Counted from the first letter of the stretch, positions 1 through 8,853 are shown. The stretch: 18,418 nt of DNA from Thiotrichales bacterium (GCA_024763135.1 JANTGD010000020.1:1-18418); one strand, 5' to 3'. Numbers and translations are program-made. The notes: generated from the sequence alone by a model not told the origin.

Positions 1-429
1 CAAGGACGCGGCCATTGCCTGCGCACTGCGCCTTGATGCGCAGCATCACAAAAGCGCTGAGTCCGTCATTTTAAACTGGACGAGGTACTAGGCAAATGAG
101 AAAAACCTCTCATCAACAATAAGGTGACCACGAGTTTTTCCGATTCACCATGCACACCAATATCTTACGCGTCTTTTTTGCGCCCAATTGAGGTTTGTAG
201 TCAAAGGCACCACTGTTGGCCTCAATTCAGCAAACAATCCATCTCAAATCTGCTGCTCCGTGCTACGGCTCCTGTTTTCGGACAGACGCCTGGGACGCAG
301 TTTCAGCTCGTTCGATTGTCACCGCCACCTGTCTGAGTCCTTGTGCTATGCACGGCGTTTCAGCAACGCGGATTACTGCAGACGCCATGTTCTTACGCAG
401 TCAATTGGACTGCGTTGTTTGCTGGCGAG
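1..429. other. Left-edge stretch with no convincing gene
   Basis: I see no recognisable gene between the left edge and the glnE stop. On the plus strand, bases 2-91 stay open for 29 codons and then stop at TAG (89-91). This could be the tail of a gene lying to the left, but a run this short is also likely by chance and I do not recognise the peptide. A small hairpin (ATGAGA, loop, TCTCAT) lies near 96-113 and has no T-run, so it is not a clear terminator. The longer plus-strand readings between 124 and 728 lack ribosome-binding sites and run into glnE from the other strand. Confidence 0.4.
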
Positions 430-3354
430 TCAGCCAGAGCCGGGCCTGCCTGCCTGCGTCGGCGTCATTAGATAGCGTTGCCAGTATCGCTTCACAATTC
501 GCCGCTCCATCGCATACCGGTCGTCGTCAACGACCATCGCATCGCCCCGCAGGTTGCGATGGTGAATCTCATTGCGTAGTACCGTGTAGGCATCGATCAG
601 CTGTTCGGCGGCCAGCAAATCTACAATACCGCTTTGAGCCAGTGTCAGCAAAATCCGCACATTGTCGGTCCAGCGACACAGCTCGGGATGCGCATGGGCA
701 TGCGCCAAAACCAAGTATTGCACCATAAATTCGATATCGGTGATACCGCCGGGCGATTTTTTCAGGTCGAATCGCGTTGTTTCCATGACGCCATGCTCCA
801 CCCACATGCGTTCACGCATCTCTCTGATTTCTTTCTGCAGATGGATGCTCTCTCGTGGTAGCGTGAGGATCTGCGCGCGAATCCGCTGAAAGGCGCGGGC
901 TAAATGCGGGCTGCCAGCGATCGGCCGTGCTCTTACCAGTGCTTGATGTTCCCAGGTCCATGCCTCATCACGTTGGTATTTTTCGAACGCCTCAATGCCC
1001 GAAACCAGTAGCCCTGAGTTGCCACTGGGGCGCAGGCGCAGATCGACTTCGTAGAGCTCTCCGGCCGCCGTGAACACCGACAACAGATGGATGATACGTT
1101 GGCCAAGACGAGAGAAAAAGCTGCTGTTATCCAGTGGGCGCATCCCATCGCTGTGTTGTTGTTCCCCACCAGCATCATAGAGAAACACAAGATCCAGATC
1201 GGAACTGTAACCCATTTCGTAGCCGCCCAGTTTACCGTAACCAAGGACGAGAAAGCCGGCTTCGTGTGTCTGGCCATTGCGTTGGTAATGAGGCCGGCCA
1301 TGCCGGGCGATCAGGTTGTTGCAGGCTATTTCCAGTACCTTTTTTACGGTGACTTCGGCAATCCAGGTCAAATGGTTACTGACTTGCATCAGCGGTATCG
1401 CTGCAACAATATCGGCCGCAGCAACGCGCAATTCTTGAGCATGTTTGAAGTGTCGCAGGGAGTCGAGTAATTGCTCTTCGTCTGTAGGGGGGATGCGTCC
1501 GGTCCGCGTGTCGATTGACCGCTTGAGACCAGGTCGATGTGGTGGATGGTAGAGCGTGGCCGGACTGATCAATTCATCCAGAAGAATGGGGTATTTCGCC
1601 ACATAGTCAGCGATCCAGGCACTGGCCGAGCACAGCTTGGCCAAATGGTCGATTACCTGAGGTTGTTCCGCTAACAACGAGAGATAGACGCCGCGTTGGA
1701 CGATGGTAAGCAGCAGTTGCAACAAACGTTGCAGCGTTATTTCCGGATTGTCCTGGCAGGCCACTGCGTATAACACATTCGGCATAATGCGATCGAGTCG
1801 CTCTTTACTCTTGGGCGACAGCACGCCAACCCGCCGATCTTGGGCAAAGTCTTTTAGTGCAGCATCGACGGTTGTAATGTCGTGATATCCGGCGGTTCGC
1901 AATGCTTCGAGATCATGCGATGCTGCTTGATGCAGGGATTGCCAATAACTGGTGAGCTGGTCGACTTCGCTTGGATGGGTTGCGTCTGTAGACCGCTGGC
2001 TACCAAAAACTTCGGCAAAATGTTGCGCCACCCGGGAGCGGTGCGTGTTTAGCGTTTCCAGAAAAGTTTCCCACCGAGAAAAACGCATATTATGAGCCAG
2101 TCGCCAGCGATCGAGGTCGTTCAATGGAAGGGCGTGAACTTGGCGATCGGCGATCATTTGCAGGCGGTTTTCGGACAGGCGTAGAAAGGTATAAGCGTGG
2201 ATGAGTTCCTGGACGGTGTCTTTGGGGAGTAACCCGCGTTTTCCCAGATAGTTTAGGGTAGGCAATAGTTGGGTGCTGCGCAGATGCTGGTCCTGTCCGC
2301 CGTAGACCAGCTGGAACAGTTGCGTAATGAATTCGACTTCACGGATTCCGCCGGGTCCGAGCTTGAGATGATCTCCCATTCCTTTGCGTGCGGCCTCACG
2401 CGAAATCATCTGTTTGAGGTCGCGCAGTGATTCCAGGCTGCTGTAATCCAGATAGCGGCGGTAAACAAAATCCCGTAATCCCACCAGCAATGCCTTGCCA
2501 GCATCGCGGTCTCCTGCAATGACCCTGGCTTTTAGGAGTGCATATCGTTCCCACTCGCGACCATGCTGTTGATAGTAGTTGAGCATTGCAGCAAAGTGCA
2601 TGACCAGCGCGCCTGAAGCGCCGAACGGGCGCAGTCGCATATCGACGCGAAACACCATGCCTTGGGCGGTGGTGTCACTGAGCACTTGAATCAGACGTTG
2701 GCAGAGTCGAGTAAAAAACTGTTCATTTGACTGGACTCGTCGCCCATCGGTTTGCCCCGTTTCGGGGTAGGCAAAAATCAAATCGATGTCCGATGAGAAG
2801 TTCAGCTCCTTACCGCCTAATTTTCCTAATCCCAGGACCACGAGATGTTGTGACTTGCCCTGGGCATTCCTGGGGGCGCCGTGAATTTGCGTAATCTGAT
2901 CGGCATAACACCAATCCAGTGCTGCTTGCACCAGCAGGTCGGCTAAATCGGATAATGCCGCGAGCGTTTCTTCGAGTGTGGCGCTGTGATTGAGATCGCG
3001 CCACGCGATGGTCACCATTTTCCGATTGCGCAGTTCGCGTAATTGCTGTTTAAGACGTGTTTCATCATCGACACTTTGCAGTGCTTTACTCAGGATGGAC
3101 GCCAAGTGACTGCGTTGATGGGTTTGCTTGAATTGACCTGAGAACCAGAGGGTTTCGAATAGCCTGGGGTTGCGGCTGCACCAATGCGTTATAAACTCGC
3201 TGCCCGCCCAGGTCGCGACAATTTCGCTCCGTTCTGCTGGAGCAATCTGCTCGAAAGCGGGCGATTGTTCTGTGAGAGCCAACCAGTGGGCATTGAGCGC
3301 ATCGGCCAATTCTGTGGGCAGGGCGTGCTCGGTTGGAGCGGGGGAGATCGTCAT
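430..3354 (-). CDS. glnE: Bifunctional glutamine synthetase adenylyltransferase/adenylyl-removing enzyme
   Basis: GlnE attaches AMP to glutamine synthetase and also removes it, switching ammonium assimilation off and on in response to PII protein and glutamine in the cytoplasm. The 974-residue product has both nucleotidyltransferase domains of the family. The N-terminal de-adenylylation domain shows GLGKLGG and SSDIDL with metal-binding D189 and D191. The C-terminal adenylylation domain shows LGYGKLGG and SSDLDL with D719 and D721. Each is followed by the expected helical region with conserved GPGGIREVEF or SPGGITDIEF motifs. Length is close to the usual 940-980 residues and the frame is intact. 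The ATG has no strong Shine-Dalgarno, so translation may be weak or the start slightly different. A 122-bp repeat lies in its upstream region. The family call is firm; the exact start is less so. Confidence 0.97.
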   Translation of the reverse strand: MTISPAPTEHALPTELADALNAHWLALTEQSPAFEQIAPAERSEIVATWAGSEFITHWCSRNPRLFETLWFSGQFKQTHQRSHLASILSKALQSVDDETRLKQQLRELRNRKMVTIAWRDLNHSATLEETLAALSDLADLLVQAALDWCYADQITQIHGAPRNAQGKSQHLVVLGLGKLGGKELNFSSDIDLIFAYPETGQTDGRRVQSNEQFFTRLCQRLIQVLSDTTAQGMVFRVDMRLRPFGASGALVMHFAAMLNYYQQHGREWERYALLKARVIAGDRDAGKALLVGLRDFVYRRYLDYSSLESLRDLKQMISREAARKGMGDHLKLGPGGIREVEFITQLFQLVYGGQDQHLRSTQLLPTLNYLGKRGLLPKDTVQELIHAYTFLRLSENRLQMIADRQVHALPLNDLDRWRLAHNMRFSRWETFLETLNTHRSRVAQHFAEVFGSQRSTDATHPSEVDQLTSYWQSLHQAASHDLEALRTAGYHDITTVDAALKDFAQDRRVGVLSPKSKERLDRIMPNVLYAVACQDNPEITLQRLLQLLLTIVQRGVYLSLLAEQPQVIDHLAKLCSASAWIADYVAKYPILLDELISPATLYHPPHRPGLKRSIDTRTGRIPPTDEEQLLDSLRHFKHAQELRVAAADIVAAIPLMQVSNHLTWIAEVTVKKVLEIACNNLIARHGRPHYQRNGQTHEAGFLVLGYGKLGGYEMGYSSDLDLVFLYDAGGEQQHSDGMRPLDNSSFFSRLGQRIIHLLSVFTAAGELYEVDLRLRPSGNSGLLVSGIEAFEKYQRDEAWTWEHQALVRARPIAGSPHLARAFQRIRAQILTLPRESIHLQKEIREMRERMWVEHGVMETTRFDLKKSPGGITDIEFMVQYLVLAHAHAHPELCRWTDNVRILLTLAQSGIVDLLAAEQLIDAYTVLRNEIHHRNLRGDAMVVDDDRYAMERRIVKRYWQRYLMTPTQAGRPGSG

Positions 3355-3433
3355 ACAGAAGTTTTTTGCTCAATCGTGCTGAACATATTAGTGTACCAGC
3401 GCTGTAATGACTCAGTGAGTGGCCGAAACTGTC

Positions 3434-3555
3434 GTAACTGCTCAGATTGCCGCTGAAATCCATCAGATCAAGGCGAAACATGCGAGATTACCAGCGAAAA
3501 TGGCCATTTTCTTTACGCTGAGCTGGCGTATTTCTGAGGTTAGCTGAGTCGCTAC
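3434..3555 (+). repeat. 122-bp MITE-like repeat, copy A
   Basis: This segment aligns without gaps, over its full 122 bases, to 8854-8975; I count about 94 identical positions (77%). Its ends are imperfect inverted repeats: GTAACTGCTCAG on the left and GTAGCGACTCAG when the right end is read inward (9 of 12 match). The centre is a perfect 16-base palindrome (GAAAATGGCCATTTTC, 3496-3511), so the whole element could fold into a hairpin. It contains no ORF of its own and lies between the divergent glnE and gpgP genes. I see no target duplication at this copy. GTA ends with an 8-bp duplication at the other copy would suit IS66-family ends, but that assignment is inference. Confidence 0.75.
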
Positions 3556-3709
3556 ACTGCACTCAACGTGGGATGCGGGATTGATGTCTCAAGGGCCACC
3601 ACTGAGCCATCGATTGGTGCATACCAGTCCTGGCGGTGCGACACGCTGAAAGCGCGAGGTTTATCTCCTGCCGTAGGTAGGGTATGTTGACGCCTCCAAT
3701 AGTAAGCAT

Positions 3710-3713
3710 AGGA
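3710..3713 (+). promoter_or_regulatory. Ribosome-binding site that supports the 3720 start of gpgP
   Basis: AGGA lies six bases before the ATG at 3720, a normal spacing. The upstream in-frame ATG at 3684 has purine-rich sequence almost touching it, which is too close for good initiation. The family core begins soon after 3720, so the later start fits better. Confidence 0.6.
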
Positions 3714-3719
3714 CTGTTC

Positions 3720-4571
3720 ATGAGTGGCGGGGATTCGTTAGACGACTGGATCGTGTTCACCGATCTCGATGGCACCTTATTGGATCATGACAGCTATGAT
3801 TTCTCACCAGCGCTCCCAGCGTTGCGCCTGCTCAAGAGCCATCGGGTGCCGGTGATCTTGATCTCCAGCAAAACCTTCGCTGAATTATCGGAGATTGCCA
3901 GTACGCTGGCTTTGAATGACCAGCCAATGATCGGCGAAAATGGCGCATACATTGCCTACCCACTGAAATGGATCAATCATTGGGGTGTGGATTTGCCACG
4001 TGCCAAGCGTCAGGGCGACTATTTATTTGAAGATTTTGGCGCCGACTATGCAGAAATCCGCACCATCCTCAATGCGCTCCGGCACAATAATGGCTTTCGG
4101 TTTCATGGCTTTGGTGACTGGTCAGTGGAAGAAATCCAGAGAAACACGGGCCTGAGCCTGGCTGATGCGCAACGCGCAGCACAGCGGATTGCTTCCGAGC
4201 CAATCCTCTGGGAAGACAGTGATGCACAATTGGCCGCGTTCAAGGCCACGTTGGAATCCAATGGTCTGGTATTGCTCAAGGGAGGGCGCTTTTATCACGT
4301 TATGGCTCCGGGCGGCAAGGATCGCGCCATGGGCGTTTTGAAAACACGTTTTGAGCAATCCAGCGGCAAGCACTATACCAGTGTGGCCTTGGGGGATGGG
4401 CCCAACGATGTGGCCATGCTGACGCAGGCAGATATTGCCGTTGTGGTGCGTAATCCGCATTCAGACGCAATCGAACCGGCAGCCGCGCGTGTGATCTATA
4501 CGCAGGCTGCGGGGCCGGCGGGTTGGAACGAGGCCATCCATACCCTTTATCAAGAATCCAAAATGAGTTGA
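3720..4571 (+). CDS. gpgP: Glucosyl-/mannosyl-3-phosphoglycerate phosphatase, HAD superfamily
   Basis: This enzyme would remove the phosphate from glucosyl-3-phosphoglycerate to give glucosylglycerate, a compatible solute in the cytoplasm. The 283-residue protein is a HAD-IIB phosphatase. Motif I is FTDLDGTLLD with nucleophile D15 and D17, motif II is the SS pair near residue 49, the conserved lysine is K200 in GGKDRA, and motif IV is GDGPND with D226 and D230. It resembles the mannosyl-3-phosphoglycerate phosphatase family in length and motifs, and GENGA at 72-76 fits that family. The next gene starts four bases after its stop and encodes the matching synthase, so the two are probably co-translated. 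Because that synthase is of the GpgS type, the glucosyl substrate is favoured over mannosyl. An earlier in-frame ATG exists at 3684. Confidence 0.88.
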   Translation: MSGGDSLDDWIVFTDLDGTLLDHDSYDFSPALPALRLLKSHRVPVILISSKTFAELSEIASTLALNDQPMIGENGAYIAYPLKWINHWGVDLPRAKRQGDYLFEDFGADYAEIRTILNALRHNNGFRFHGFGDWSVEEIQRNTGLSLADAQRAAQRIASEPILWEDSDAQLAAFKATLESNGLVLLKGGRFYHVMAPGGKDRAMGVLKTRFEQSSGKHYTSVALGDGPNDVAMLTQADIAVVVRNPHSDAIEPAAARVIYTQAAGPAGWNEAIHTLYQESKMS

Positions 4572-4575
4572 CGCT

Positions 4576-5787
4576 ATGGCAGATTTCGCACAACCGGGAT
4601 TGATCACCACGCTCCACAATCTCCGCAGTAAGCCACTGGAGCAACTAGAGCAGGAATTGGTCGGATTTGGGCGGAAAAATCCCATGACGCTGATTTTGCC
4701 GTCCCTGTTTTCAGAGCTCAAAGGGCCTGCACTGCAAGGGATTGTCGACCAACTCAAACATGCCCCTTATCTGCATCAGATCGTGATTGGCTTAGATCGG
4801 GCCGATAAGCAGCAGTTTGAGCATGCGCAGCGATTTTTTGATCAATTGCCTCAGAATAAGCGCATTCTGTGGAATGACGGGCCGCGGCTGCGCGCCCTCG
4901 ATAAGCTGCTCGCCGAGGAGGGACTATCCCCTCATCAAGAAGGTAAAGGCCGTAACGTTTGGTTTTCCATGGGCTATATTCATGCGCAAAACACGTCAAA
5001 AGTTGTTGCCTTACATGATTGCGACATTTTGACCTACAAGCGCGACATGCCCGCGAGGCTGTTCTACCCACTGGCCAATCCGAGCTTTGGCTTTCTGTTC
5101 GCCAAGGGCTATTACTCACGCGTCAACAACAACCAACTCAGTGGGCGCGTTGTACGGTTGCTCTACGTACCCCTGATCCGCGCGCTCAAGGTCTTGTTGG
5201 GAGCGTTACCGTTATTGGATTTTCTGGATTCATTCCGGTATCCACTGGCGGGTGAATTTGGGATGCGTGCCGAAATTATTGCGGGTATGCGAATTCCCAG
5301 TGACTGGAGTCTGGAAGTCGGGATGTTGTCTGAGGTACATCGAAACATCACCCTCAGCCATGTCTGTCAGGTAGACATCGCAGATAACTATGATCACAAA
5401 CACCAGGAGTTGGGCGGCGCAGACTACAGTGGTGGTTTGTCGAGAATGAGCCATGAAATCGCCAAAGCGATCTTGCGTAAACTTGCGACTGAAGGCGTGG
5501 TGCTGAGTTCTGCTTTTCTCCGCACCTTGAAAGCCAGTTACTACCGGCTTGCCTTGGATATGATAGAGCGCTATCAGGCCGACGCACAGCTCAATGGTTT
5601 GTACTTCGATCGGCACGGTGAAGAGCAAGCGGTCGAGTTGTTTACACAAGCCATCATCAGCGCCGGCGATCAATACTTGAGCAGTCCCACCGAAGTGCCC
5701 TTTATGGCAAATTGGAATCGCGTCTTCAGTGCGATTCCGGACTTTTCCGATCAGTTGATGGAGGCAGTTGAAGCGGATAACCAGTAG
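4576..5787 (+). CDS. gpgS: Glucosyl-3-phosphoglycerate synthase (GT81-type)
   Basis: This glycosyltransferase would join glucose from an NDP-glucose donor to 3-phosphoglycerate, the first step of glucosylglycerate synthesis. The 403-residue sequence has a GT-A fold signature: LPSLFSELKG and VIGLDRAD near the N terminus, an acceptor region WNDGPR at 99-104, the metal-binding DCD at 148-150 within ALHDCDIL, SFRYPLAGEF at 219-228, and the histidines of DHKHQ at 273-277. This matches the bacterial and archaeal GpgS group rather than mannosylglycerate synthase. It follows the phosphatase gene by four bases. Its 3' end overlaps the convergent phosphorylase-like gene by 37 bases. Substrate choice is inferred from family resemblance and not proven by the sequence. 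Confidence 0.88.
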   Translation: MADFAQPGLITTLHNLRSKPLEQLEQELVGFGRKNPMTLILPSLFSELKGPALQGIVDQLKHAPYLHQIVIGLDRADKQQFEHAQRFFDQLPQNKRILWNDGPRLRALDKLLAEEGLSPHQEGKGRNVWFSMGYIHAQNTSKVVALHDCDILTYKRDMPARLFYPLANPSFGFLFAKGYYSRVNNNQLSGRVVRLLYVPLIRALKVLLGALPLLDFLDSFRYPLAGEFGMRAEIIAGMRIPSDWSLEVGMLSEVHRNITLSHVCQVDIADNYDHKHQELGGADYSGGLSRMSHEIAKAILRKLATEGVVLSSAFLRTLKASYYRLALDMIERYQADAQLNGLYFDRHGEEQAVELFTQAIISAGDQYLSSPTEVPFMANWNRVFSAIPDFSDQLMEAVEADNQ

Positions 5788-7508
5788 CATCCATAAGGCG
5801 GGATAACCAGCTCGGCATGAGCGGTGTCGACGATGGGGGGCTTGTCGGTCAGAAGATCAATAAAATCGTCGTTCAATTCGGGATGTTCCGGTAGGCGGAT
5901 CGATTTGGAAAAGGGGGTGAAGTTGTAAAGTGCGATAATGCGTTCGCTGTAATCGGGTGCCGTGCGGCAAAAGCCGAACAGCTCCGGCCCCAGATCCAGC
6001 GCCTTTTGGGGCCCGTCTGGGTGAAATGCCTTATGGGTACGACGAATCTTCAAACGCCGCAGATATTCATCAAAAATGTACTGCGCAAGTCCTTTGACAT
6101 CGGTCAGGTGTTGTCCGAGTTCTGTTAAATCCCATCTTCGCCGGTTGATAGCCCGCGTCATGCCTGTGACTTCCACGCCATGAAAATCATTGGGCGTAGC
6201 GAGTAATGAGTGGATATAGACTGCAATCAAGCCTTGGAGCGACATGGCAACCGTTTGAGTGAGCAAAAAACGTTCCTTGTGCCAGCGGTCCTGGGCATCG
6301 CGGCAGGCGTCGAAATAGGTCAGGTTGAGTTCGTAGGGGCTCTCTGAGCCGTCGGCGTTTTTTTTCATTGAAACAAAGCCACCGAGATTGCGCATCTCAT
6401 CAAGCATGGCGTGGAGTTCATCGGTCGGTACGATTCCCTCTAAGGGGCGCAGGCCGATCCCATCATGCGAGGCAGTGAAGTTGAAATAGGTGCAGCCTTG
6501 CGGTGGAGGCTCGAGGTTGCTGGCCCAATCGAACAGATAACGGGTATTGCCCGAGTGGATCGCGTGCAAAAGTAGCGGCGGCAGGCTGAACTGATAGACG
6601 CAATGCGCTTCATCCCCATGCCCAAAGTAACTGATGTTCTCCTCGTGGGGGACATTGGTTTCGGTCAGGAGAATCACGCCCGGCTCGATCTCTGCAAGTA
6701 GGTCGTGAAAAAGTTTGATGATCTCATGGGTTTCGGGCAAATGAATACAAGGGGTGCCGATTTTTTTCCAGAGATATGCGACCGCGTCGAGGCGCAGAAT
6801 GCGCGCACCGTGCCGGATATAAAACAGCATGATGTCGATGAATTCGAGTAATACCGTGGGATTGGCATAGTTCAGATCGATCTGGTCATGACTGAAAGTC
6901 GCCCAAACATACTTTTTGCCCTGCCGTGTATAGAATTCCGCAAGTAACGGTGTGGTGCGTGGACGCACCACCATGGTGAGATTTTCCTTGGGATCAACTT
7001 CAATGAAAAATTCCCGGCCAGGTTCGCGGTCTTCGAGAAAATCAGTGAACCAAAGATTGCGGGTTGAACAATGGTTGAGCACGAAATCGATAGCCAGGTC
7101 GAAATGCTCGTTGATTTTAGCGATATCCTCCCAGTCACCCAGTTCCCGGTTGACATCGCGGTAGCTGATTACTGCAAATCCATAGTCAGAACTGTAGGGG
7201 AAGATCGGGAGCAAATGGATGCTGCGAAAAGCATCTTGCAGGTTTTCGTTGGCAAAGCGATTCAAGGTTGCCAAAGGGCGTTCTGCGGGCGCCTGAATGG
7301 TGTCACCATAGGAAATCAGAATGGTATCCTGTTCATTCCAATGAGGTAGGCCATAGCGTGGAGTGTGGTCTGCGCAATGCTGCGCAACGAGCGCTGCGAG
7401 ACCCTCGAAGATCTGAGGTGCCAGGTCTTTTCCATACACCCGTGAGAGATGTTCGAGGAGACGCGTCTGGGTGTTTTGTGCGAGGCAATGGGGTGTTTTT
7501 TCGGTCAT
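5751..7508 (-). CDS. GH13_18 sucrose-phosphorylase-like enzyme, possible glucosylglycerate phosphorylase
   Basis: This is a retaining alpha-glucoside phosphorylase of glycoside hydrolase family 13, subfamily 18, which splits a glucoside with phosphate to release glucose 1-phosphate. Counting from the ATG at 7508 (585 residues), the catalytic nucleophile is D241 in RLDAVAY, the acid/base is E283 in LLTETN, and the stabilising aspartate is D349 in ASHDGIG. The barrel motif IHLLPIFPYSSDYGF and the HCSTRNLWF segment also fit. The frame extends back to a TTG at 7553, but neither start has a clear Shine-Dalgarno and the ATG is preferred. Known members act on sucrose, sucrose 6-phosphate, glucosylglycerol or glucosylglycerate. 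The adjoining gpgP-gpgS pair makes glucosylglycerate the attractive guess, but sucrose cannot be excluded. Confidence 0.9.
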   Translation of the reverse strand: MTEKTPHCLAQNTQTRLLEHLSRVYGKDLAPQIFEGLAALVAQHCADHTPRYGLPHWNEQDTILISYGDTIQAPAERPLATLNRFANENLQDAFRSIHLLPIFPYSSDYGFAVISYRDVNRELGDWEDIAKINEHFDLAIDFVLNHCSTRNLWFTDFLEDREPGREFFIEVDPKENLTMVVRPRTTPLLAEFYTRQGKKYVWATFSHDQIDLNYANPTVLLEFIDIMLFYIRHGARILRLDAVAYLWKKIGTPCIHLPETHEIIKLFHDLLAEIEPGVILLTETNVPHEENISYFGHGDEAHCVYQFSLPPLLLHAIHSGNTRYLFDWASNLEPPPQGCTYFNFTASHDGIGLRPLEGIVPTDELHAMLDEMRNLGGFVSMKKNADGSESPYELNLTYFDACRDAQDRWHKERFLLTQTVAMSLQGLIAVYIHSLLATPNDFHGVEVTGMTRAINRRRWDLTELGQHLTDVKGLAQYIFDEYLRRLKIRRTHKAFHPDGPQKALDLGPELFGFCRTAPDYSERIIALYNFTPFSKSIRLPEHPELNDDFIDLLTDKPPIVDTAHAELVIPPYGCYWLSASTASIN

Positions 7509-8073
7509 GAATGGCTTGGAATGATGTTGGTGGTTTTGCCGGGGGATTCGCAAGCTTGAGTGTAGCGGCTAGCCTCCCGGGGATTGTTTTTTTACTTCAA
7601 CAGCACAACTATTGTGCGCAGTTTCGGCGGGTCAGGTATTCTGAGGGTTCACAGGAACTGCAGATTACCCTACAACGCAAGGAGCATACCAATCAATCAT
7701 GAGGACGGCGCAGTGGTATTGAGAGCGTCCAAGGGTTGACGGCTGCGCAACTGCCGCATATTGATATGTCGCTTTTGAGCTTAACTCTGGAGAGCAACGA
7801 ACTGCCTACGGAGTATCCTGGCTGATTGAGTAAAAAAAGTGCAATGGCTTAGCACGCTCGTCGCAGACTGTGTGAGTGCCTTAACTACTCCGGAGACCTT
7901 GTAGCCATCAATACCAGGGAGGTGAGTTACTCGCTGGATGCAAAAATGCCTTGGTCCCAGCTGCAATCCAAGCCTGCGAGTTAAGGGTAAAAAATATCGC
8001 ATTCAATACATAAAAAAAGCAATTACGTCACTGTTATTATCACAGCCGCTAGAACAATCATTGAGGTAGATTT
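7509..8073. other. Gene-free stretch upstream of cbbY and the GH13 gene
   Basis: This is the shared upstream region of two divergent genes. I see no RNA gene and no convincing coding sequence. A 73-codon minus-strand frame at 7781-8002 and a 63-codon plus-strand frame at 7511-7702 resemble nothing I know and lack start signals. An AAGGAG at 7680-7685 leads only to a seven-codon frame. AT-rich sequence just before cbbY (about 8000-8045) is the likeliest site of its promoter, but I cannot point to clear boxes. Confidence 0.5.
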
Positions 8074-8847
8074 ATGGCAGAGCTAAAAGCGCTCTTATTC
8101 GATGTGGATGGCACCTTGGCAGATACCGAGGAAATACATCGGCAATCCTTCAACAAAGCTTTTTTGGAAGCCGGACACGACTGGCATTGGAGCCAGGATG
8201 ACTATCGCGAGTTGCTCAAAGTCACTGGAGGCAAAGAGCGGATTCAACACTTTCTGCAGCAGCAGTACCCTGAATTTAGCGTGCCCGGAGATCTTTGGGA
8301 CTATATTGCGGGCTTACACAAGCGTAAAACGGCGCACTATGTGGAACAATTACAGGGTGGGCGTATACCACTCCGCCCGGGGGTCAAGCGTTTGATCGAA
8401 GCCGCGCGAGCGGAGAATTATCGGCTTGCGGTGGCGACCACCACCACCATGGAAAATATCACTGCGTTACTTGAATCGAACCTGGGGCCCGATGCCATGC
8501 AATGGTTCGATGCAGTTGCTGCGGGAGATATGGTGGCAAAGAAGAAACCTGCTCCCGATATTTATCTGCTGGCGATGGAACAGTTGCAACTGGCTCCGGA
8601 AGACTGTATTGCTTTTGAGGATTCCTATAATGGTGTTCAAGCGGCTCGTGCTGCACAGCTCGTCACCATTGTTACCGCCAGTGAATATACCCGCGATGAC
8701 GATTTTAGTGGCGCCGCGCTGATTCTCGATCAGATGGGTGAACCCGATGCGCCTGCAAGGGCACTGTATGGTACCTTGGCGCCTGATGATTATTTGAGTA
8801 TGCCGGTGGTAAGGGAGGTATTTGCCCGCGCTGCTGAGTGTGCTTGA
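8074..8847 (+). CDS. cbbY: CbbY-type HAD phosphatase (xylulose-1,5-bisphosphatase)
   Basis: CbbY removes xylulose 1,5-bisphosphate, a misfire product that inhibits RuBisCO, by dephosphorylating it to xylulose 5-phosphate. The 257-residue protein has HAD motif I LFDVDGTLAD with D10 and D12, then TEEIHRQSFN and KVTGGKERI, which match the substrate-binding cap of CbbY. Motif II is in VATTTT, the conserved lysine lies in KKKPAPDIY, and the final acidic motif is FEDSYNGVQAA. GAGG seven bases before the ATG supports the start. The family is close to beta-phosphoglucomutase, but the TGGKERI cap and overall match favour CbbY. A repeat element begins six bases after the stop. No RuBisCO gene is in view, so the carbon-fixation role is inferred from the family. 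Confidence 0.85.
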   Translation: MAELKALLFDVDGTLADTEEIHRQSFNKAFLEAGHDWHWSQDDYRELLKVTGGKERIQHFLQQQYPEFSVPGDLWDYIAGLHKRKTAHYVEQLQGGRIPLRPGVKRLIEAARAENYRLAVATTTTMENITALLESNLGPDAMQWFDAVAAGDMVAKKKPAPDIYLLAMEQLQLAPEDCIAFEDSYNGVQAARAAQLVTIVTASEYTRDDDFSGAALILDQMGEPDAPARALYGTLAPDDYLSMPVVREVFARAAECA

Positions 8848-8853
8848 TACGTG
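8846..8853. repeat. Left target-site duplication of repeat copy B
   Basis: GATACGTG directly precedes the repeat, and GATACGTT directly follows it at 8976-8983. Seven of eight bases match, as expected for an old target duplication. The left copy overlaps the last two bases of the cbbY stop codon; the right copy reaches the first base of the yiiX-like stop on the other strand. Confidence 0.6.

Noticed and set aside
2..91. Possible C-terminal end of a gene entering from the left
   Set aside because: Only 29 open codons at the window edge, a length expected fairly often by chance, and the peptide is not recognised.
3086..3481. 131-codon minus-strand frame overlapping the glnE start
   Set aside because: It lies in another frame of glnE and extends into the repeat; glnE in its own frame explains the coding signal.
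4122..4460. 112-codon frame antisense to gpgP
   Set aside because: It is a shadow of a well-supported HAD phosphatase gene and has no start signal or family resemblance.
7781..8002. 73-codon minus-strand frame in the cbbY upstream region
   Set aside because: No ribosome-binding site, no recognisable family and unremarkable composition; it is most likely a chance frame in non-coding DNA.
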